From NCBI GenBank assembly GCA_904419745.1, contig CAJFSS010000001.1, positions 62,001 through 126,000 of the forward strand: a DNA stretch of 64,000 nt. Direction: 5' to 3'. Within the stretch, counting starts at the first letter, position 1, and each line of letters starts with the position of its first letter. The notes under the pieces were generated by a model. The model was not told the DNA's origin. It did no database searches and worked only from the letters and a program-made list of their open reading frames with translations. The translations under genes and the position numbers were made by a program. Shown piece by piece: positions 51,441-60,033 of this stretch. This DNA is from Candidatus Pseudoruminococcus merdavium. GTDB taxonomy: Bacteria; Bacillota; Clostridia; Oscillospirales; Ruminococcaceae.

Positions 51441-53179
51441 GCTCTCACTCCTTTCTGGGAAATCTGTTCCAGGGCCTGTTGGTTTTCCCACAGTGTGTGA
51501 TATAGCCCCCGTTGTGTAAGTAGCTGCTCATGGGTACCGCTTCCGACAATATCGCCATGATCCATCACATAGATAACGTCCGCGTCCACAACGTTTATCA
51601 GCCGGTGGGTAATCAGGATTACGGTTTTTTCTTTCGCTAGGGAACGGATTTCCTCCATAATATCATTTTCACTTTCCGCATCAATATTGGAAGTCGCCTC
51701 GTCAAAAATATAGACCGGGCTGTCATGCAGCAGGGCGCGGGCAAGGGCAAGCCGTTGTCTCTGTCCGCCGGAAAAGTTTAGTCCCTGCTCTTCAAGCGTC
51801 GTATCAAGTCCCTGTTCGGATTTCAGGAATCCCTCCAGTTTGGTACGCCTGAGAACAGCCCATAGCATCTCATCATCTGCGCTGGGACGACCCATTAGAA
51901 GATTTTCCCGTACGGTTCCTTTGAATAGGTAACTTGCAAATCCGACATAGGTAATCGTCTGCATTAAACTTTCATTGGAAATACCTGCGAGATCGAGGTT
52001 TCCAATGGTCACAGTCCCCTGATAGCCGCGCCGTTTTCCCGTCAGAATAGCGGCAATTGTACTTTTCCCGCACCCGCTTTCGCCCACAATGGCGGTGAAC
52101 TGTCCCTGCTTCATTTCCAGAGTAACTCCGTGTAGAATTTCCCGGCCTTCTTCATAGGAAAAGCGAAGGTTTTCACAGTGCAGACTACAGTTCTGCGAGT
52201 CTGCGGCCTGTGTGCGCGGAGCATCTTCTTCCAGGTCCAGGAGAGCGAAAATCTTATCACTTGCCGCCATTCCATTCATGGCAATATGGAAAAAAGAACC
52301 GAGTTGGCGCATGGGGAGGAAGAAATCTGCAGAGAGGAGAATAATGGCAAAACAGCCGCCAAAGGAAATGGCGCCGGCCTGAAATTCCAGTACGGCGAGA
52401 ATCAGACCGAGCGCGGCGCCGCCAAATGCGACGAGATCCATGATGGTGATAGAATTGAGCTGCATGGTCAATACTTTCATGGTAATTTTGCGGAATTTTT
52501 CAGATTCCCGGTTCATTTCCTCGTTTTTGAATTCATCGGCTTGGTAAATTTTCAGGGTAGTCAGCCCCTGGAGATTTTCTAAAAAGGTATCTCCCAGGGT
52601 GGTATATTGCCCCCAATAGCGGGAAAGCAGCTTTTTTGCAAAGGTCTGTACAGCTGCAATGGCAATGGGGATTAAGGGAACACAGACAAGCAGTGCCACC
52701 GCCGCTTTCATGCTGATAGGAGCAAGGATGGCGAACAGGGTCACAGGGGCCAGCATACTGTAAAAGAACTGGGGAAGATAGGCGCCGAAATAGGTCTCAA
52801 GCTGTTCGATTCCCTCTGTGGAGACCTGTACCACCTCAGAAGTGGTGACGCGCTGGGAGTAATTTGGTCCCAAACGAAGCAGCTTCTGATAAATTTTGCT
52901 GCGTAATGCCTTTTTGATCAGGCTGGAAGCATGAAAACTCATTTTCCCGGCCCCGACAGCACACAGCCATCGAATAATTATGGAGACGATGCCTACACCA
53001 ATAGGAAAAAGCAGGGACTTTGCTGTGAGCTCGCGGGCGGCCAGTCCCTGCAAAATCCATGCGAAGGAAAATATCATTGCCACATTGCTTATCATACTCA
53101 ACCATTGGAATACCACATTTGCTGCAATGTACTTTTTGCTGTCCGGGACAACCCCAATCAGCCGCTTGTTTATCATCAT
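51437..53179 (-). CDS. CydD-like ABC exporter subunit
   Basis: 580 residues from the ATG at 53179, nine bases after AAGGAG; a TTG at 53185 is too close to that site. Membrane domain to about 320, then Walker A GESGCGKST near 365, signature FSGGQRQR near 480, DEATSNID and ITHR. Partner of the next gene in a heterodimeric exporter. The first gene of the operon; the leader holds two operator-like repeats and a terminator. Confidence 0.88.
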   Translation of the reverse strand: MMINKRLIGVVPDSKKYIAANVVFQWLSMISNVAMIFSFAWILQGLAARELTAKSLLFPIGVGIVSIIIRWLCAVGAGKMSFHASSLIKKALRSKIYQKLLRLGPNYSQRVTTSEVVQVSTEGIEQLETYFGAYLPQFFYSMLAPVTLFAILAPISMKAAVALLVCVPLIPIAIAAVQTFAKKLLSRYWGQYTTLGDTFLENLQGLTTLKIYQADEFKNEEMNRESEKFRKITMKVLTMQLNSITIMDLVAFGGAALGLILAVLEFQAGAISFGGCFAIILLSADFFLPMRQLGSFFHIAMNGMAASDKIFALLDLEEDAPRTQAADSQNCSLHCENLRFSYEEGREILHGVTLEMKQGQFTAIVGESGCGKSTIAAILTGKRRGYQGTVTIGNLDLAGISNESLMQTITYVGFASYLFKGTVRENLLMGRPSADDEMLWAVLRRTKLEGFLKSEQGLDTTLEEQGLNFSGGQRQRLALARALLHDSPVYIFDEATSNIDAESENDIMEEIRSLAKEKTVILITHRLINVVDADVIYVMDHGDIVGSGTHEQLLTQRGLYHTLWENQQALEQISQKGVRA

Positions 53180-53202
53180 GTGCAAAAACTCCTTTTTATA
53201 AA

Positions 53203-53220
53203 AGTTATCTAAAGCTAACT
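53203..53220 (-). promoter_or_regulatory. Operator-like palindrome next to the cydD ribosome site
   Basis: AGTTA-N8-TAACT (53203-53220), in the form GTTAT-N6-CTAAC, spaced like the copy at 53287-53302. Confidence 0.5.
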
Positions 53221-53230
53221 ACAGCCCCGC

Positions 53231-53253
53231 AAAAAACGGACCATCTTGGTCCG
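53231..53253 (-). terminator. Terminator inside the exporter leader
   Basis: Minus strand: CGGACCA, 3-nt loop, TGGTCCG, TTTTTT. It lies between the promoter and the first gene. Confidence 0.8.
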
Positions 53254-53286
53254 CTATGGCTTGGAACACAACAGCATGCACATAAA

Positions 53287-53341
53287 GTTAGAATAAACTA
53301 ACCCCAAATAGTAGTTTAGCGGCAGTCCGGTCGTTTGTCAA
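53287..53341 (-). promoter_or_regulatory. Exporter operon promoter with downstream palindrome
   Basis: Minus strand: -35 TTGACA (53336-53341), 17-nt spacer, -10 TAAACT (53313-53318). GTTAG-N6-CTAAC (53287-53302) lies just past the transcription start, suited to repression by a dimeric regulator. Confidence 0.65.
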
Positions 53342-53441
53342 TATGATTGTGGTAAGAGTCTCTCTTTTTTCTCCCTTTGACCATTGTTTTGGAAAATTAT
53401 ATTGCAGTAATCGTATAAATAAAAAACCAGTTTGTGGAACC

Positions 53442-53484
53442 AACATCAAAATCCTCAGTCAGAATGACTGAGGATTTTGATGTT
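53442..53484. repeat. Orphan perfect 20-bp inverted repeat
   Basis: AACATCAAAATCCTCAGTCA, loop GAA, exact complement. No gene ends beside it on either strand. It may be a terminator of a lost gene, a small RNA end, or a miniature element. Confidence 0.6.
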
Positions 53485-53598
53485 TTCTATTTGAGCCTGT
53501 TTGATACAAAAATCTTTCCACTTGGAATCCCTATGCGATTGGAATGTTTTTTGTTATAATCTGATCGAGTAGTAATCAAAGGAAAGGGGAATTTGACC

Positions 53599-54156
53599 AT
53601 GACTGAAAAAGAAAAAATGCTTGCCGGGGAGCTCTATAATAGTACGGATCCACAACTTGTCGAAGAAAGGAATCGTGCGCACGCTCTTACTCAGAAGTTT
53701 AACCGGACTTTGGAAGGCAGTACGGAAGAACGTGAACAGATTATTCGCGAATTATTTGGAAAAGTCGGGGAGAACTGTTATATTGAGCCCACCTTCCGGT
53801 GTGATTATGGGTACAATATCACTGCGGGGGATAACCTGTACTTGAATTTTGACTGCATTTTTTTGGATATTGCCCCCATTCAAATTGGAAATAATTGTTT
53901 TGTGGGTCCAAGGGTATGTATTTATACCGTAAACCATCCTCTGGATGTGATACGGCGCAATCAGATGCTGGAATACGGTAAGCCTGTCATAATAGGAGAC
54001 AATGTCTGGATTGGGGGCAGCGCTGTCATCAATGGGGGAGTTACTATCGGAGAAGGGGCGGTAATTGCTTCTGGAAGCATTGTGACAAAGGACGTCCCTC
54101 CTTTTACTGTAGTGGGAGGAAATCCTGCGCGGGTAATCAAACAAATAGAAAAGTAA
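53599..54156 (+). CDS. maa: Sugar O-acetyltransferase (maltose acetyltransferase type)
   Basis: 185 residues from the ATG at 53599 (AAAGGGGA upstream). The N-terminal Maa domain ([25 protein letters not shown]) is followed by a left-handed beta-helix of hexapeptide repeats ([37 protein letters not shown]). The catalytic histidine is in YTVNHPLD. It acetylates sugars such as maltose or glucose with acetyl-CoA, probably for detoxification. Single gene. Confidence 0.92.
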   Translation: MTEKEKMLAGELYNSTDPQLVEERNRAHALTQKFNRTLEGSTEEREQIIRELFGKVGENCYIEPTFRCDYGYNITAGDNLYLNFDCIFLDIAPIQIGNNCFVGPRVCIYTVNHPLDVIRRNQMLEYGKPVIIGDNVWIGGSAVINGGVTIGEGAVIASGSIVTKDVPPFTVVGGNPARVIKQIEK

Positions 54157-54242
54157 AATTCACATTTCACTGGACAATTTTTTCTACCCATCGTCTTTCT
54201 TAGTGTAAGGCTTTACAAATCAAACAAGATGAGGGATGATTT

Positions 54243-54532
54243 ATGAATTTTAGCGAACTCCTCAGCAGATGGAATATGAGGAGGCGCGGCAGGGACAGAG
54301 CCTGGAGATGGAGCCCCAAACAGTGGAATCCATTTCCGTAGAACAGGCGCTCTCCCGCTTACACCCAGGAGAGCGGGAGATATTGCTTTTCAAACATGCT
54401 GGGCTTACTTCTGAAGAACTGGGGAGGATCTATGAAATTTCCCCTTCTGCTGTACGTTCCAGGCTTTCAGTGGCACGCGCGCATTTCCAAAGAATCTTAA
54501 AAGAATATGGAGTGATGTGCAATGACGCATAA
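54243..54532 (+). pseudogene. Truncated sigma-70-family factor (region 4 only)
   Basis: The ATG at 54243 with GAGGG upstream opens MNFSELLS and then leaves the frame; the frame from 54269 gives 87 residues with a sigma region 4 helix-turn-helix (LSRLHPGEREILLFKHAGLTSEELGRIYEISPSAVRSRLSVARAHFQRIL). Region 2, which melts the -10, is missing. So this is probably an ECF sigma gene with an internal deletion and frameshift, though a small DNA-binding protein from ATG 54269 is possible, without a good ribosome site. Confidence 0.6.
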
Positions 54533-54728
54533 TGTGGATAAACTTCTGGATGGGGTGATGGCCCGCCACAGGCCTTCTCCCAGTGTGATGGCACAAGTCC
54601 ACCAAAGTGTTCTGGAAGCAGACGTCCCTGTGGATGTTATGGCATACGGAGCATCCATATCCGCCATTTTTGAAAAAGCGTTTTGGGGATTAAACCATTT
54701 AAATGAATTCCTTTCATATGTGGGATAA
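54522..54728 (+). CDS. Short protein after the sigma fragment
   Basis: 68 residues, starting inside the end of the sigma frame (11-nt overlap), as anti-sigma genes often do. It starts MTHNVDKLLDGVMARHRPSPSVMAQVHQSVLEAD and then has a weakly hydrophobic end without a full membrane helix. It may be the N-terminal remnant of an anti-sigma factor. Function not recognised, and the gene may be dead. Confidence 0.4.
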   Translation: MTHNVDKLLDGVMARHRPSPSVMAQVHQSVLEADVPVDVMAYGASISAIFEKAFWGLNHLNEFLSYVG

Positions 54729-54852
54729 GACATTCCCCTTGGAAATTATTCTCCAGGGGGGGAATGTGCTTGCACAGATAAACAAAGTTGTGGTATTCTT
54801 AAAACCACCAATATTTCAGGGAATTCGTTGTGATAGGTAGGAGGGCAGAAAA

Positions 54853-55428
54853 ATGAGAAACATTTTAGTGGTAGTGGGAAGTGCAAGAAAACGGGGAAAT
54901 ACAGACAGGTTGGCGGATGCCTTTATAGAAGGAGCACGGGAAGCAGGGCATACGGTTCACAAAGTTTTTTTGGGCGAAACACAGGTAAACGGCTGCCTTG
55001 GCTGTAACGCCTGCCGCTATGGAAAGCCCTGTGTACAAAGGGATGGTATGGAGGAGATCTATCCTCTTTTCCAGGAATGTGATACGATTGTACTGGCCTC
55101 TCCTCTATATTACTGGACAATTTCTGCCAGACTCAAGGCGTTTTTAGAAAGGCTGTATGCCGTTTCGCAACCGGATCCGAATCCTCCGCTTGGCAGGTAT
55201 GAAAAATATCCCCATAAAGACTGTGTCCTGATGATGACTGCGGCAGATGACTTCTTTTGGACATTTGAACAGGCGGTTTCCTATTTCCGGTTTTCTTTGA
55301 TCCGATACCTTGGTTGGACAGAGAAGGGAATGCTACTTGCAGGGGGCTGCGGTGGTTCCGGGGGGCCTAGAAAAATCGAGCAGACCGGGTACTTGGAACA
55401 AGCAAGGGCTATGGGGCAGAACCTGTAA
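54853..55428 (+). CDS. Flavodoxin-fold iron-sulfur flavoprotein/NADPH-dependent FMN reductase
   Basis: 191 residues, GTAGGAGG before the ATG. The flavodoxin-like loop GSARKRGNTDRLADAF (9-24) binds the FMN phosphate; LASPLYYWTISARLKAFLERLY (about 80-100) is the second FMN loop. C48, C51, C54 and C60 (GCLGCNACRYGKPC) make the compact cysteine motif of iron-sulfur flavoproteins, here holding a 4Fe-4S cluster. It passes electrons or reduces quinone-like or nitro compounds. Single gene with terminator. Confidence 0.88.
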   Translation: MRNILVVVGSARKRGNTDRLADAFIEGAREAGHTVHKVFLGETQVNGCLGCNACRYGKPCVQRDGMEEIYPLFQECDTIVLASPLYYWTISARLKAFLERLYAVSQPDPNPPLGRYEKYPHKDCVLMMTAADDFFWTFEQAVSYFRFSLIRYLGWTEKGMLLAGGCGGSGGPRKIEQTGYLEQARAMGQNL

Positions 55429-55454
55429 AGTATTTGTTTTATATTAAGGAAAAC

Positions 55455-55491
55455 AAAATGCACAGCCTGTATTTTGCAGGCTGTGCATTTT
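55455..55491. terminator. Bidirectional terminator
   Basis: 15-bp stem AAAATGCACAGCCTG with its complement, 7-nt loop, between the flavoprotein and creatininase genes. Confidence 0.85.
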
Positions 55492-55501
55492 AATAAAACA
55501 G

Positions 55502-56263
55502 CTATTTTTCAATGTTCAGCTTATCAAATTCGTTGATAAAATCACAGATAAAATCTGCAGTGGCAGCAAGCATTTCCTTCCCCCATTCGACAGTAGCCGT
55601 TGCCGCATCGTCATTGCCAAACCATCCACTTGGGGAAATATTTTTGAATGTTCTGGGAATCAGTACGCTGATACCCTTGTATTTTACCCCGGTCATTCCA
55701 TCGCAAGGCATGGTGTCAGAGAGATCTCCGGGGGTAAGCGGCATATAGTCCTCCATATGGACATAGTCGGGATTGATAGCCATCATTGCTGCTGTTTCTT
55801 CACCGGCACCATGTCCGCCTTTCCATGCAGGGTTCAGTTCTCCTGCGATGGTCCACCAATTGACCATCGCGGAAATGGCTCCTTTGGCGTTGAGCTCAAT
55901 CCCAATATTTTGTAAAACCGGATTATTTCCCCCATGCCCATTGAGGAAGATGAACTTGCGAACGCCGTATCCATAGAGCTGCCAGACAATTTTGGAAACA
56001 ATCATATGCAGTCCGTCATACCCGATGGTGAGACTTCCGGGAAATCCGACATGCTGGTCTGCAACACCGTATGGAATTCCGGGAACAATGATGGCCTCGC
56101 ATTTTTTATCAATGCTCTTGGCAATTTCACACGGAACCAAAAAATCTGTTCCAAGGGCGAGATGCGAGCCATGGTTTTCTGTACTTCCAATGGGAATAAC
56201 AGCAATATCTTTTTTGCTGAAATACTCCTGTGCTTTTTTCCAGGAGATAGAGTCCAGTCTCAT
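55502..56263 (-). CDS. Creatininase family amidohydrolase
   Basis: 253 residues. The metal ligands of the family are E29 (TENHG, 28-32), H34 and D40 (LGTDF), then NGHGGNNPVL near 120 and the block GHGAGEETAAMM near 155. Members hydrolyse creatinine, formamides or cyclic amides; the substrate here is unknown. It is the last gene after the isoaspartyl dipeptidase and a small membrane gene on the same strand, which suggests a role in amide or peptide breakdown. Confidence 0.9.
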   Translation of the reverse strand: MRLDSISWKKAQEYFSKKDIAVIPIGSTENHGSHLALGTDFLVPCEIAKSIDKKCEAIIVPGIPYGVADQHVGFPGSLTIGYDGLHMIVSKIVWQLYGYGVRKFIFLNGHGGNNPVLQNIGIELNAKGAISAMVNWWTIAGELNPAWKGGHGAGEETAAMMAINPDYVHMEDYMPLTPGDLSDTMPCDGMTGVKYKGISVLIPRTFKNISPSGWFGNDDAATATVEWGKEMLAATADFICDFINEFDKLNIEK

Positions 56264-56286
56264 GATAAATTCCTCCTAGGATGTTG

Positions 56287-56526
56287 TTATTGTTTTTTCA
56301 TAAATCCGGTGATGATTTCAATTATCAAAAGGATCAGCCCAAGAATGAGAAGCAGAAGGCTGACGCTAAAAGGGAATACCAGATCCCCTTCCATAATGGC
56401 CGTCCAGAATCGTCCCGGTGGGGTTGACCACCCGCTGAGAGGGGTCAGGGCGGCGCAGATGGAAAAGGCGCTTATGCCCATTGCGCCAGCCAGTACCAGG
56501 CAGCATCCAATCAGGGTTCTTTTCAT
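56287..56526 (-). CDS. Small membrane protein
   Basis: 79 residues from the ATG at 56526 (AAAGGAGG at six bases). Two hydrophobic segments (TLIGCCLVLAGAMGISAFSICAAL and FSVSLLLLILGLILLIIEIITGF) flank a short polar loop with SGWSTPPGRFW. No known family. It is between the isoaspartyl dipeptidase and the creatininase and is probably co-expressed. Confidence 0.65.
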   Translation of the reverse strand: MKRTLIGCCLVLAGAMGISAFSICAALTPLSGWSTPPGRFWTAIMEGDLVFPFSVSLLLLILGLILLIIEIITGFMKKQ

Positions 56527-56539
56527 CTGTTCCTCCTTT

Positions 56540-57670
56540 TCATTTCCCGTAATAGCCGTGGACAAGGATTTCCCCGTTTTGCATCATTAGGCGCCCTTTG
56601 GCAAACAGGGTGTCAAACCGCATCGAATCGTCGAGCAAAATCAAATCAGCGTCACTATTCGGGGCAAGGCAGCCCTTTTGCGGATAAATTTCCAGAGCAG
56701 TCGCGACATTTTGCGTGACCAGACGCAGAGCGTCTTCCAACCGCACTCCATTGTGCTGGACAAGTTCCCGTACACATGAGAACAGGGAAGTCATTTTGGC
56801 AACCGTAATCCCCACGACCTCATTTTTTTCATTCCACTGGGGCATGCTTCCGTTAGAATCCGAACTCAGAGTAACCCGGTCAAACGGCACTTTCGGCAGC
56901 GTTTCGGCAATCAGCTTTGCCACACTGACAGGATCGGTGCTGGTAAAATCAATATATCCTCCCATGTTGGCAAATCGGACGCCGTCCTCCAGGACATTCT
57001 GGATATGAGTCGGACGGAAGTGTTTGATAGGAATATCGCTTTCCTCTAAGACTTGAAAGACATCGGACAGTCCTTTTTTTCCATGGCCGGTGTGCATGTG
57101 GACTTCTCCGACTTTTCCTCCGACCAGGCTTGCCAGGCGGACTTGGGTGGCAAGCCTGGACAACTCTGCTGCACTGATGTTGGAAGAACGGTGGTCTGTA
57201 ATGGCGATTTTGACGCCGATCACTTCCTCGATAAAGATGATATCGTTGTCTACCGCTCCGGTCAAAGTCGGGGAAGGGTACTCATAAGCGCCTGTCAGGC
57301 AGTAAGCGGTAATTCCTTCTGAATTGAGCGCCTTTGTCTTTGCCACAAGGTTTGCCACGGAGCGGGTCATGGAATCCGTGCCGAGCAGCCCGACCAGGGT
57401 TGTAACGCCACTTTCAATGCAGTCGGTCAGGGTCAGTTCCGGAGCACGGCTCTTGAAACTGGATTCCCCGCCTCCTCCGGTAATATGGACATGCTGGTCA
57501 ATCAGACCGGGGATGGCCTTTTTTCCCTGTGCGTCAATGGTTACCAGCCCGTCGAAAGAAAAGTCGATATGCTCTGCAACCTGAATGATTTTGTCGTTGC
57601 ACAAAAGGATGTCGCGCATCCCCAGGTGCTCCGGCGCATAGACATCCGCATTTTGAATGAGATAGAACAA
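56540..57670 (-). CDS. iadA: Isoaspartyl dipeptidase (beta-aspartyl-peptidase)
   Basis: 376 residues from the TTG at 57670: AGGAGG lies seven bases before it and no ATG is suitable. It cuts beta-aspartyl dipeptides formed by damage to Asn and Asp residues. The metal site matches E. coli IadA with an offset of 8: H60, H62, carbamylated K154 in GVKIAITDH, H193 in EVHMHTGH. GGGGESSFKSRAPELTL and DFTSTDP are further blocks. First gene of an operon with a small membrane protein and a creatininase relative. Confidence 0.93.
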   Translation of the reverse strand: MFYLIQNADVYAPEHLGMRDILLCNDKIIQVAEHIDFSFDGLVTIDAQGKKAIPGLIDQHVHITGGGGESSFKSRAPELTLTDCIESGVTTLVGLLGTDSMTRSVANLVAKTKALNSEGITAYCLTGAYEYPSPTLTGAVDNDIIFIEEVIGVKIAITDHRSSNISAAELSRLATQVRLASLVGGKVGEVHMHTGHGKKGLSDVFQVLEESDIPIKHFRPTHIQNVLEDGVRFANMGGYIDFTSTDPVSVAKLIAETLPKVPFDRVTLSSDSNGSMPQWNEKNEVVGITVAKMTSLFSCVRELVQHNGVRLEDALRLVTQNVATALEIYPQKGCLAPNSDADLILLDDSMRFDTLFAKGRLMMQNGEILVHGYYGK

Positions 57671-57957
57671 AATGGTCCCTCCTTTATTTTCTCTGTCGGG
57701 AAATCCCCGCTGTTTCATTTAATCCCACTTTAATCCTTTTCAAAGAAAATGTAAATGGGCATGGCGGAGAACTTACCCTGTGATTTTTGTGACAAACAGA
57801 GGAAAGGGTATGGAAACCCAATTTTAAAATTTTCTTCTGGGTTGGTAACAAATTACATGAGAAATTGGTGGAGCGGAAAAATCCGACAGGCAGAGGACTG
57901 GAAAAACAGGACTTTTGAGCATTTCTCCGAAACTTTTTCGATATAGTATGGATAGAA
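57671..57957. other. Intergenic stretch without a gene
   Basis: AT-rich, no frame with a ribosome site, no strong hairpin. It separates the divergent iadA and ddl. Confidence 0.5.
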
Positions 57958-57986
57958 TTGCATGCGTGCAAGGGTTGTGTTAAAAT
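57958..57986 (+). promoter_or_regulatory. ddl-murI promoter
   Basis: -35 TTGCAT (57958-57963), 17-nt spacer, -10 TAAAAT (57981-57986); leader of about 115 nt. Confidence 0.6.
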
Positions 57987-58110
57987 AACGGGAAGACGGC
58001 TGGTTCTATCAGAGCGGATTTGCTATTGCGCCTGCTGATTGTCCAGCAAAAAATTTTGAGACATTATCCGGAAAAAAACGATAACCATATCCTAATTGGG
58101 AGGCGCTGAC

Positions 58111-59175
58111 ATGAATAAAATTAGAGTTGCCGTTTTATTCGGCGGAGTATCCAGTGAGCATGAGGTATCTAGGCGTTCTTGCTGCCTGGTACTTGACCAT
58201 ATTGACCGAGAAAAATACGATGTGTATCCCATTGGTATCACCAAGGGAGGGGATTTTTTCTATTATCAGGGGGATTCCGCAAAGATCCCGGGAGGGGAAT
58301 GGGAATCCGATATAAATAACCGCCCGGTTCTGTTTTCTTTGAATGGGAAAAAGGGCTTTTCCGTTCTTGAAAAAGACAGCACGCTCACTTCTCTGGAAAT
58401 TGATGTAGTCTTTCCGGTGTTGCACGGAAAAAATGGGGAGGACGGCACCTTACAAGGAATGTTAATGCTGGCAGGGCTCCCTTTTGTCGGTTCTGACGCG
58501 CGCGCTTCTGCGTTGACCATGGATAAGATTTACACCCATATTATCTTGGAAAATGCAGGAATCCCAATGGCAAAATGGGATTATGTCAAGGCACCGGATT
58601 TAGGGATGTTTGACGAAATTGAAATGCGCCTTTCCAAAAAATTGGGATATCCGATGTTTGTCAAGCCTGCCAATGCGGGTTCTTCTGTTGGCGTGACAAA
58701 AGCTACGGACAAACAATCCCTCAAAGAAGGGATTCTGGTTGCCTTGAAAGAAGACGATAAGGTATTGATTGAAGAGGCTATTGATGGGATAGAAATTGAA
58801 TGTGCGGCGCTTGGCACCACGGACGACGCTTTTATCTCCTGTGTAGGGGAGATTGAATCTGCCAATGAGTTTTATGATTATGAGGCAAAATACCTTAACG
58901 AAGCTTCCAAAGTTCATATTCCGGCCCGTATCAGCGAAGCCGCCGCACAGACGGCCCGCGCCTATGCAAAACGTGCTTTTTCTGTACTGGGATGTTATGG
59001 CCTGTCCCGGATTGATTCCTTTGTCACCCGTAAGGAGGGCAGGGTAATCCTAAACGAAGTCAATACGCTTCCTGGTTTTACCAGTATCAGCATGTACCCC
59101 ATGCTGATTGAGCATAGCGGAAAGGATAATGCCCAGATGGTTGATGCGCTCATTCAGCTTGCACTCAATCGATAA
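58111..59175 (+). CDS. ddl: D-alanine--D-alanine ligase
   Basis: 354 residues from the ATG at 58111 (GGGAGG upstream). It joins two D-Ala for peptidoglycan. AVLFGGVSSEHEVS (7-20), VFPVLHGKNGEDGTLQGMLML (about 93-115), the ATP-grasp block (YPMFVKPANAGSSVGVTK, about 182-200) and ILNEVNTLPGFTSISMYP near 310-330 are all standard; the tyrosine and serine loop residues fit the Ddl form that makes D-Ala-D-Ala. murI follows 12 nt later. Confidence 0.97.
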   Translation: MNKIRVAVLFGGVSSEHEVSRRSCCLVLDHIDREKYDVYPIGITKGGDFFYYQGDSAKIPGGEWESDINNRPVLFSLNGKKGFSVLEKDSTLTSLEIDVVFPVLHGKNGEDGTLQGMLMLAGLPFVGSDARASALTMDKIYTHIILENAGIPMAKWDYVKAPDLGMFDEIEMRLSKKLGYPMFVKPANAGSSVGVTKATDKQSLKEGILVALKEDDKVLIEEAIDGIEIECAALGTTDDAFISCVGEIESANEFYDYEAKYLNEASKVHIPARISEAAAQTARAYAKRAFSVLGCYGLSRIDSFVTRKEGRVILNEVNTLPGFTSISMYPMLIEHSGKDNAQMVDALIQLALNR

Positions 59176-59187
59176 GGGGGAACGGAA

Positions 59188-60018
59188 ATGGAACAAAAGC
59201 GGGAAGATCGCCCCATTGGGGTGTTTGATTCCGGTTTGGGCGGACTGACTGCGCTCAAGGAACTGAGAAGGCTGCTTCCCGGGGAGAACCTTGTCTATTT
59301 TGGGGATACCGCCCGTGTTCCCTATGGCACGCGGGATCGCGAGACCATCCTCCGCTATTCCAAACAGGATATCCGTTTTTTGCTTGGACAGAATGTGAAA
59401 ATGATTATCTGTGCCTGCAATACAGTCAGTTCCGCTTTGCCGGAAGAATATCGGGAGTCCCTCGGGATTCCTTTCGTCGGGGTAGTCGAACACGCATCCC
59501 GCGCTGCTGTCCGGCAGACGAAAAACGGAAAAATCGGAGTGATTGGAACCAATGCGACTATCTCCAGTGGCGCCTATGAACAGGCGCTGAAAACCATTGA
59601 CAGCAAAATCAAGGTGACTGTGCAGGCGTGCCCTTTGTTTGTCCCTTTAGTGGAAAATGGATATTTTGGGACCTGTAACCGAGTTGCACGGCTGGTAGCA
59701 GAAGAATATCTTTCCCCGCTAAAAGAAGCGGGAGTGGACACCTTAATCTTGGGATGTACCCACTATCCTCTGCTACAGGATGTTATTACCGATATTATGG
59801 GCGATGCGGTTATACTGGTGGATTCTGGGAAAGAAGGGGCACGGTTTGCCAAATCCCTGCTTGCCGGACAGGGTCTGTTAAACCCTCAGTTAAAAAGGGG
59901 GAACTGTCGCTTTTACGCAAGCAGTGCACAGGATTTTGAGGAAAATGCAGGGCGTTTCTTGGGAGAAAACCTCTCCGGCCAGGTTGAACAGATAGCAATT
60001 GATTCTTATGAAGTTTAA
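59188..60018 (+). CDS. murI: Glutamate racemase
   Basis: 276 residues, GGGGGAA upstream. It makes D-glutamate for peptidoglycan from L-glutamate with two catalytic cysteines: C77 in ICACNT and C190 in LGCTHYPLL. FDSGLGGL (13-20) binds the substrate. It follows ddl, so the operon supplies two D-amino acid precursors. YwiB starts 15 nt after its stop. Confidence 0.96.
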   Translation: MEQKREDRPIGVFDSGLGGLTALKELRRLLPGENLVYFGDTARVPYGTRDRETILRYSKQDIRFLLGQNVKMIICACNTVSSALPEEYRESLGIPFVGVVEHASRAAVRQTKNGKIGVIGTNATISSGAYEQALKTIDSKIKVTVQACPLFVPLVENGYFGTCNRVARLVAEEYLSPLKEAGVDTLILGCTHYPLLQDVITDIMGDAVILVDSGKEGARFAKSLLAGQGLLNPQLKRGNCRFYASSAQDFEENAGRFLGENLSGQVEQIAIDSYEV

Positions 60019-60033
60019 ATGGAGTGAAATTAC

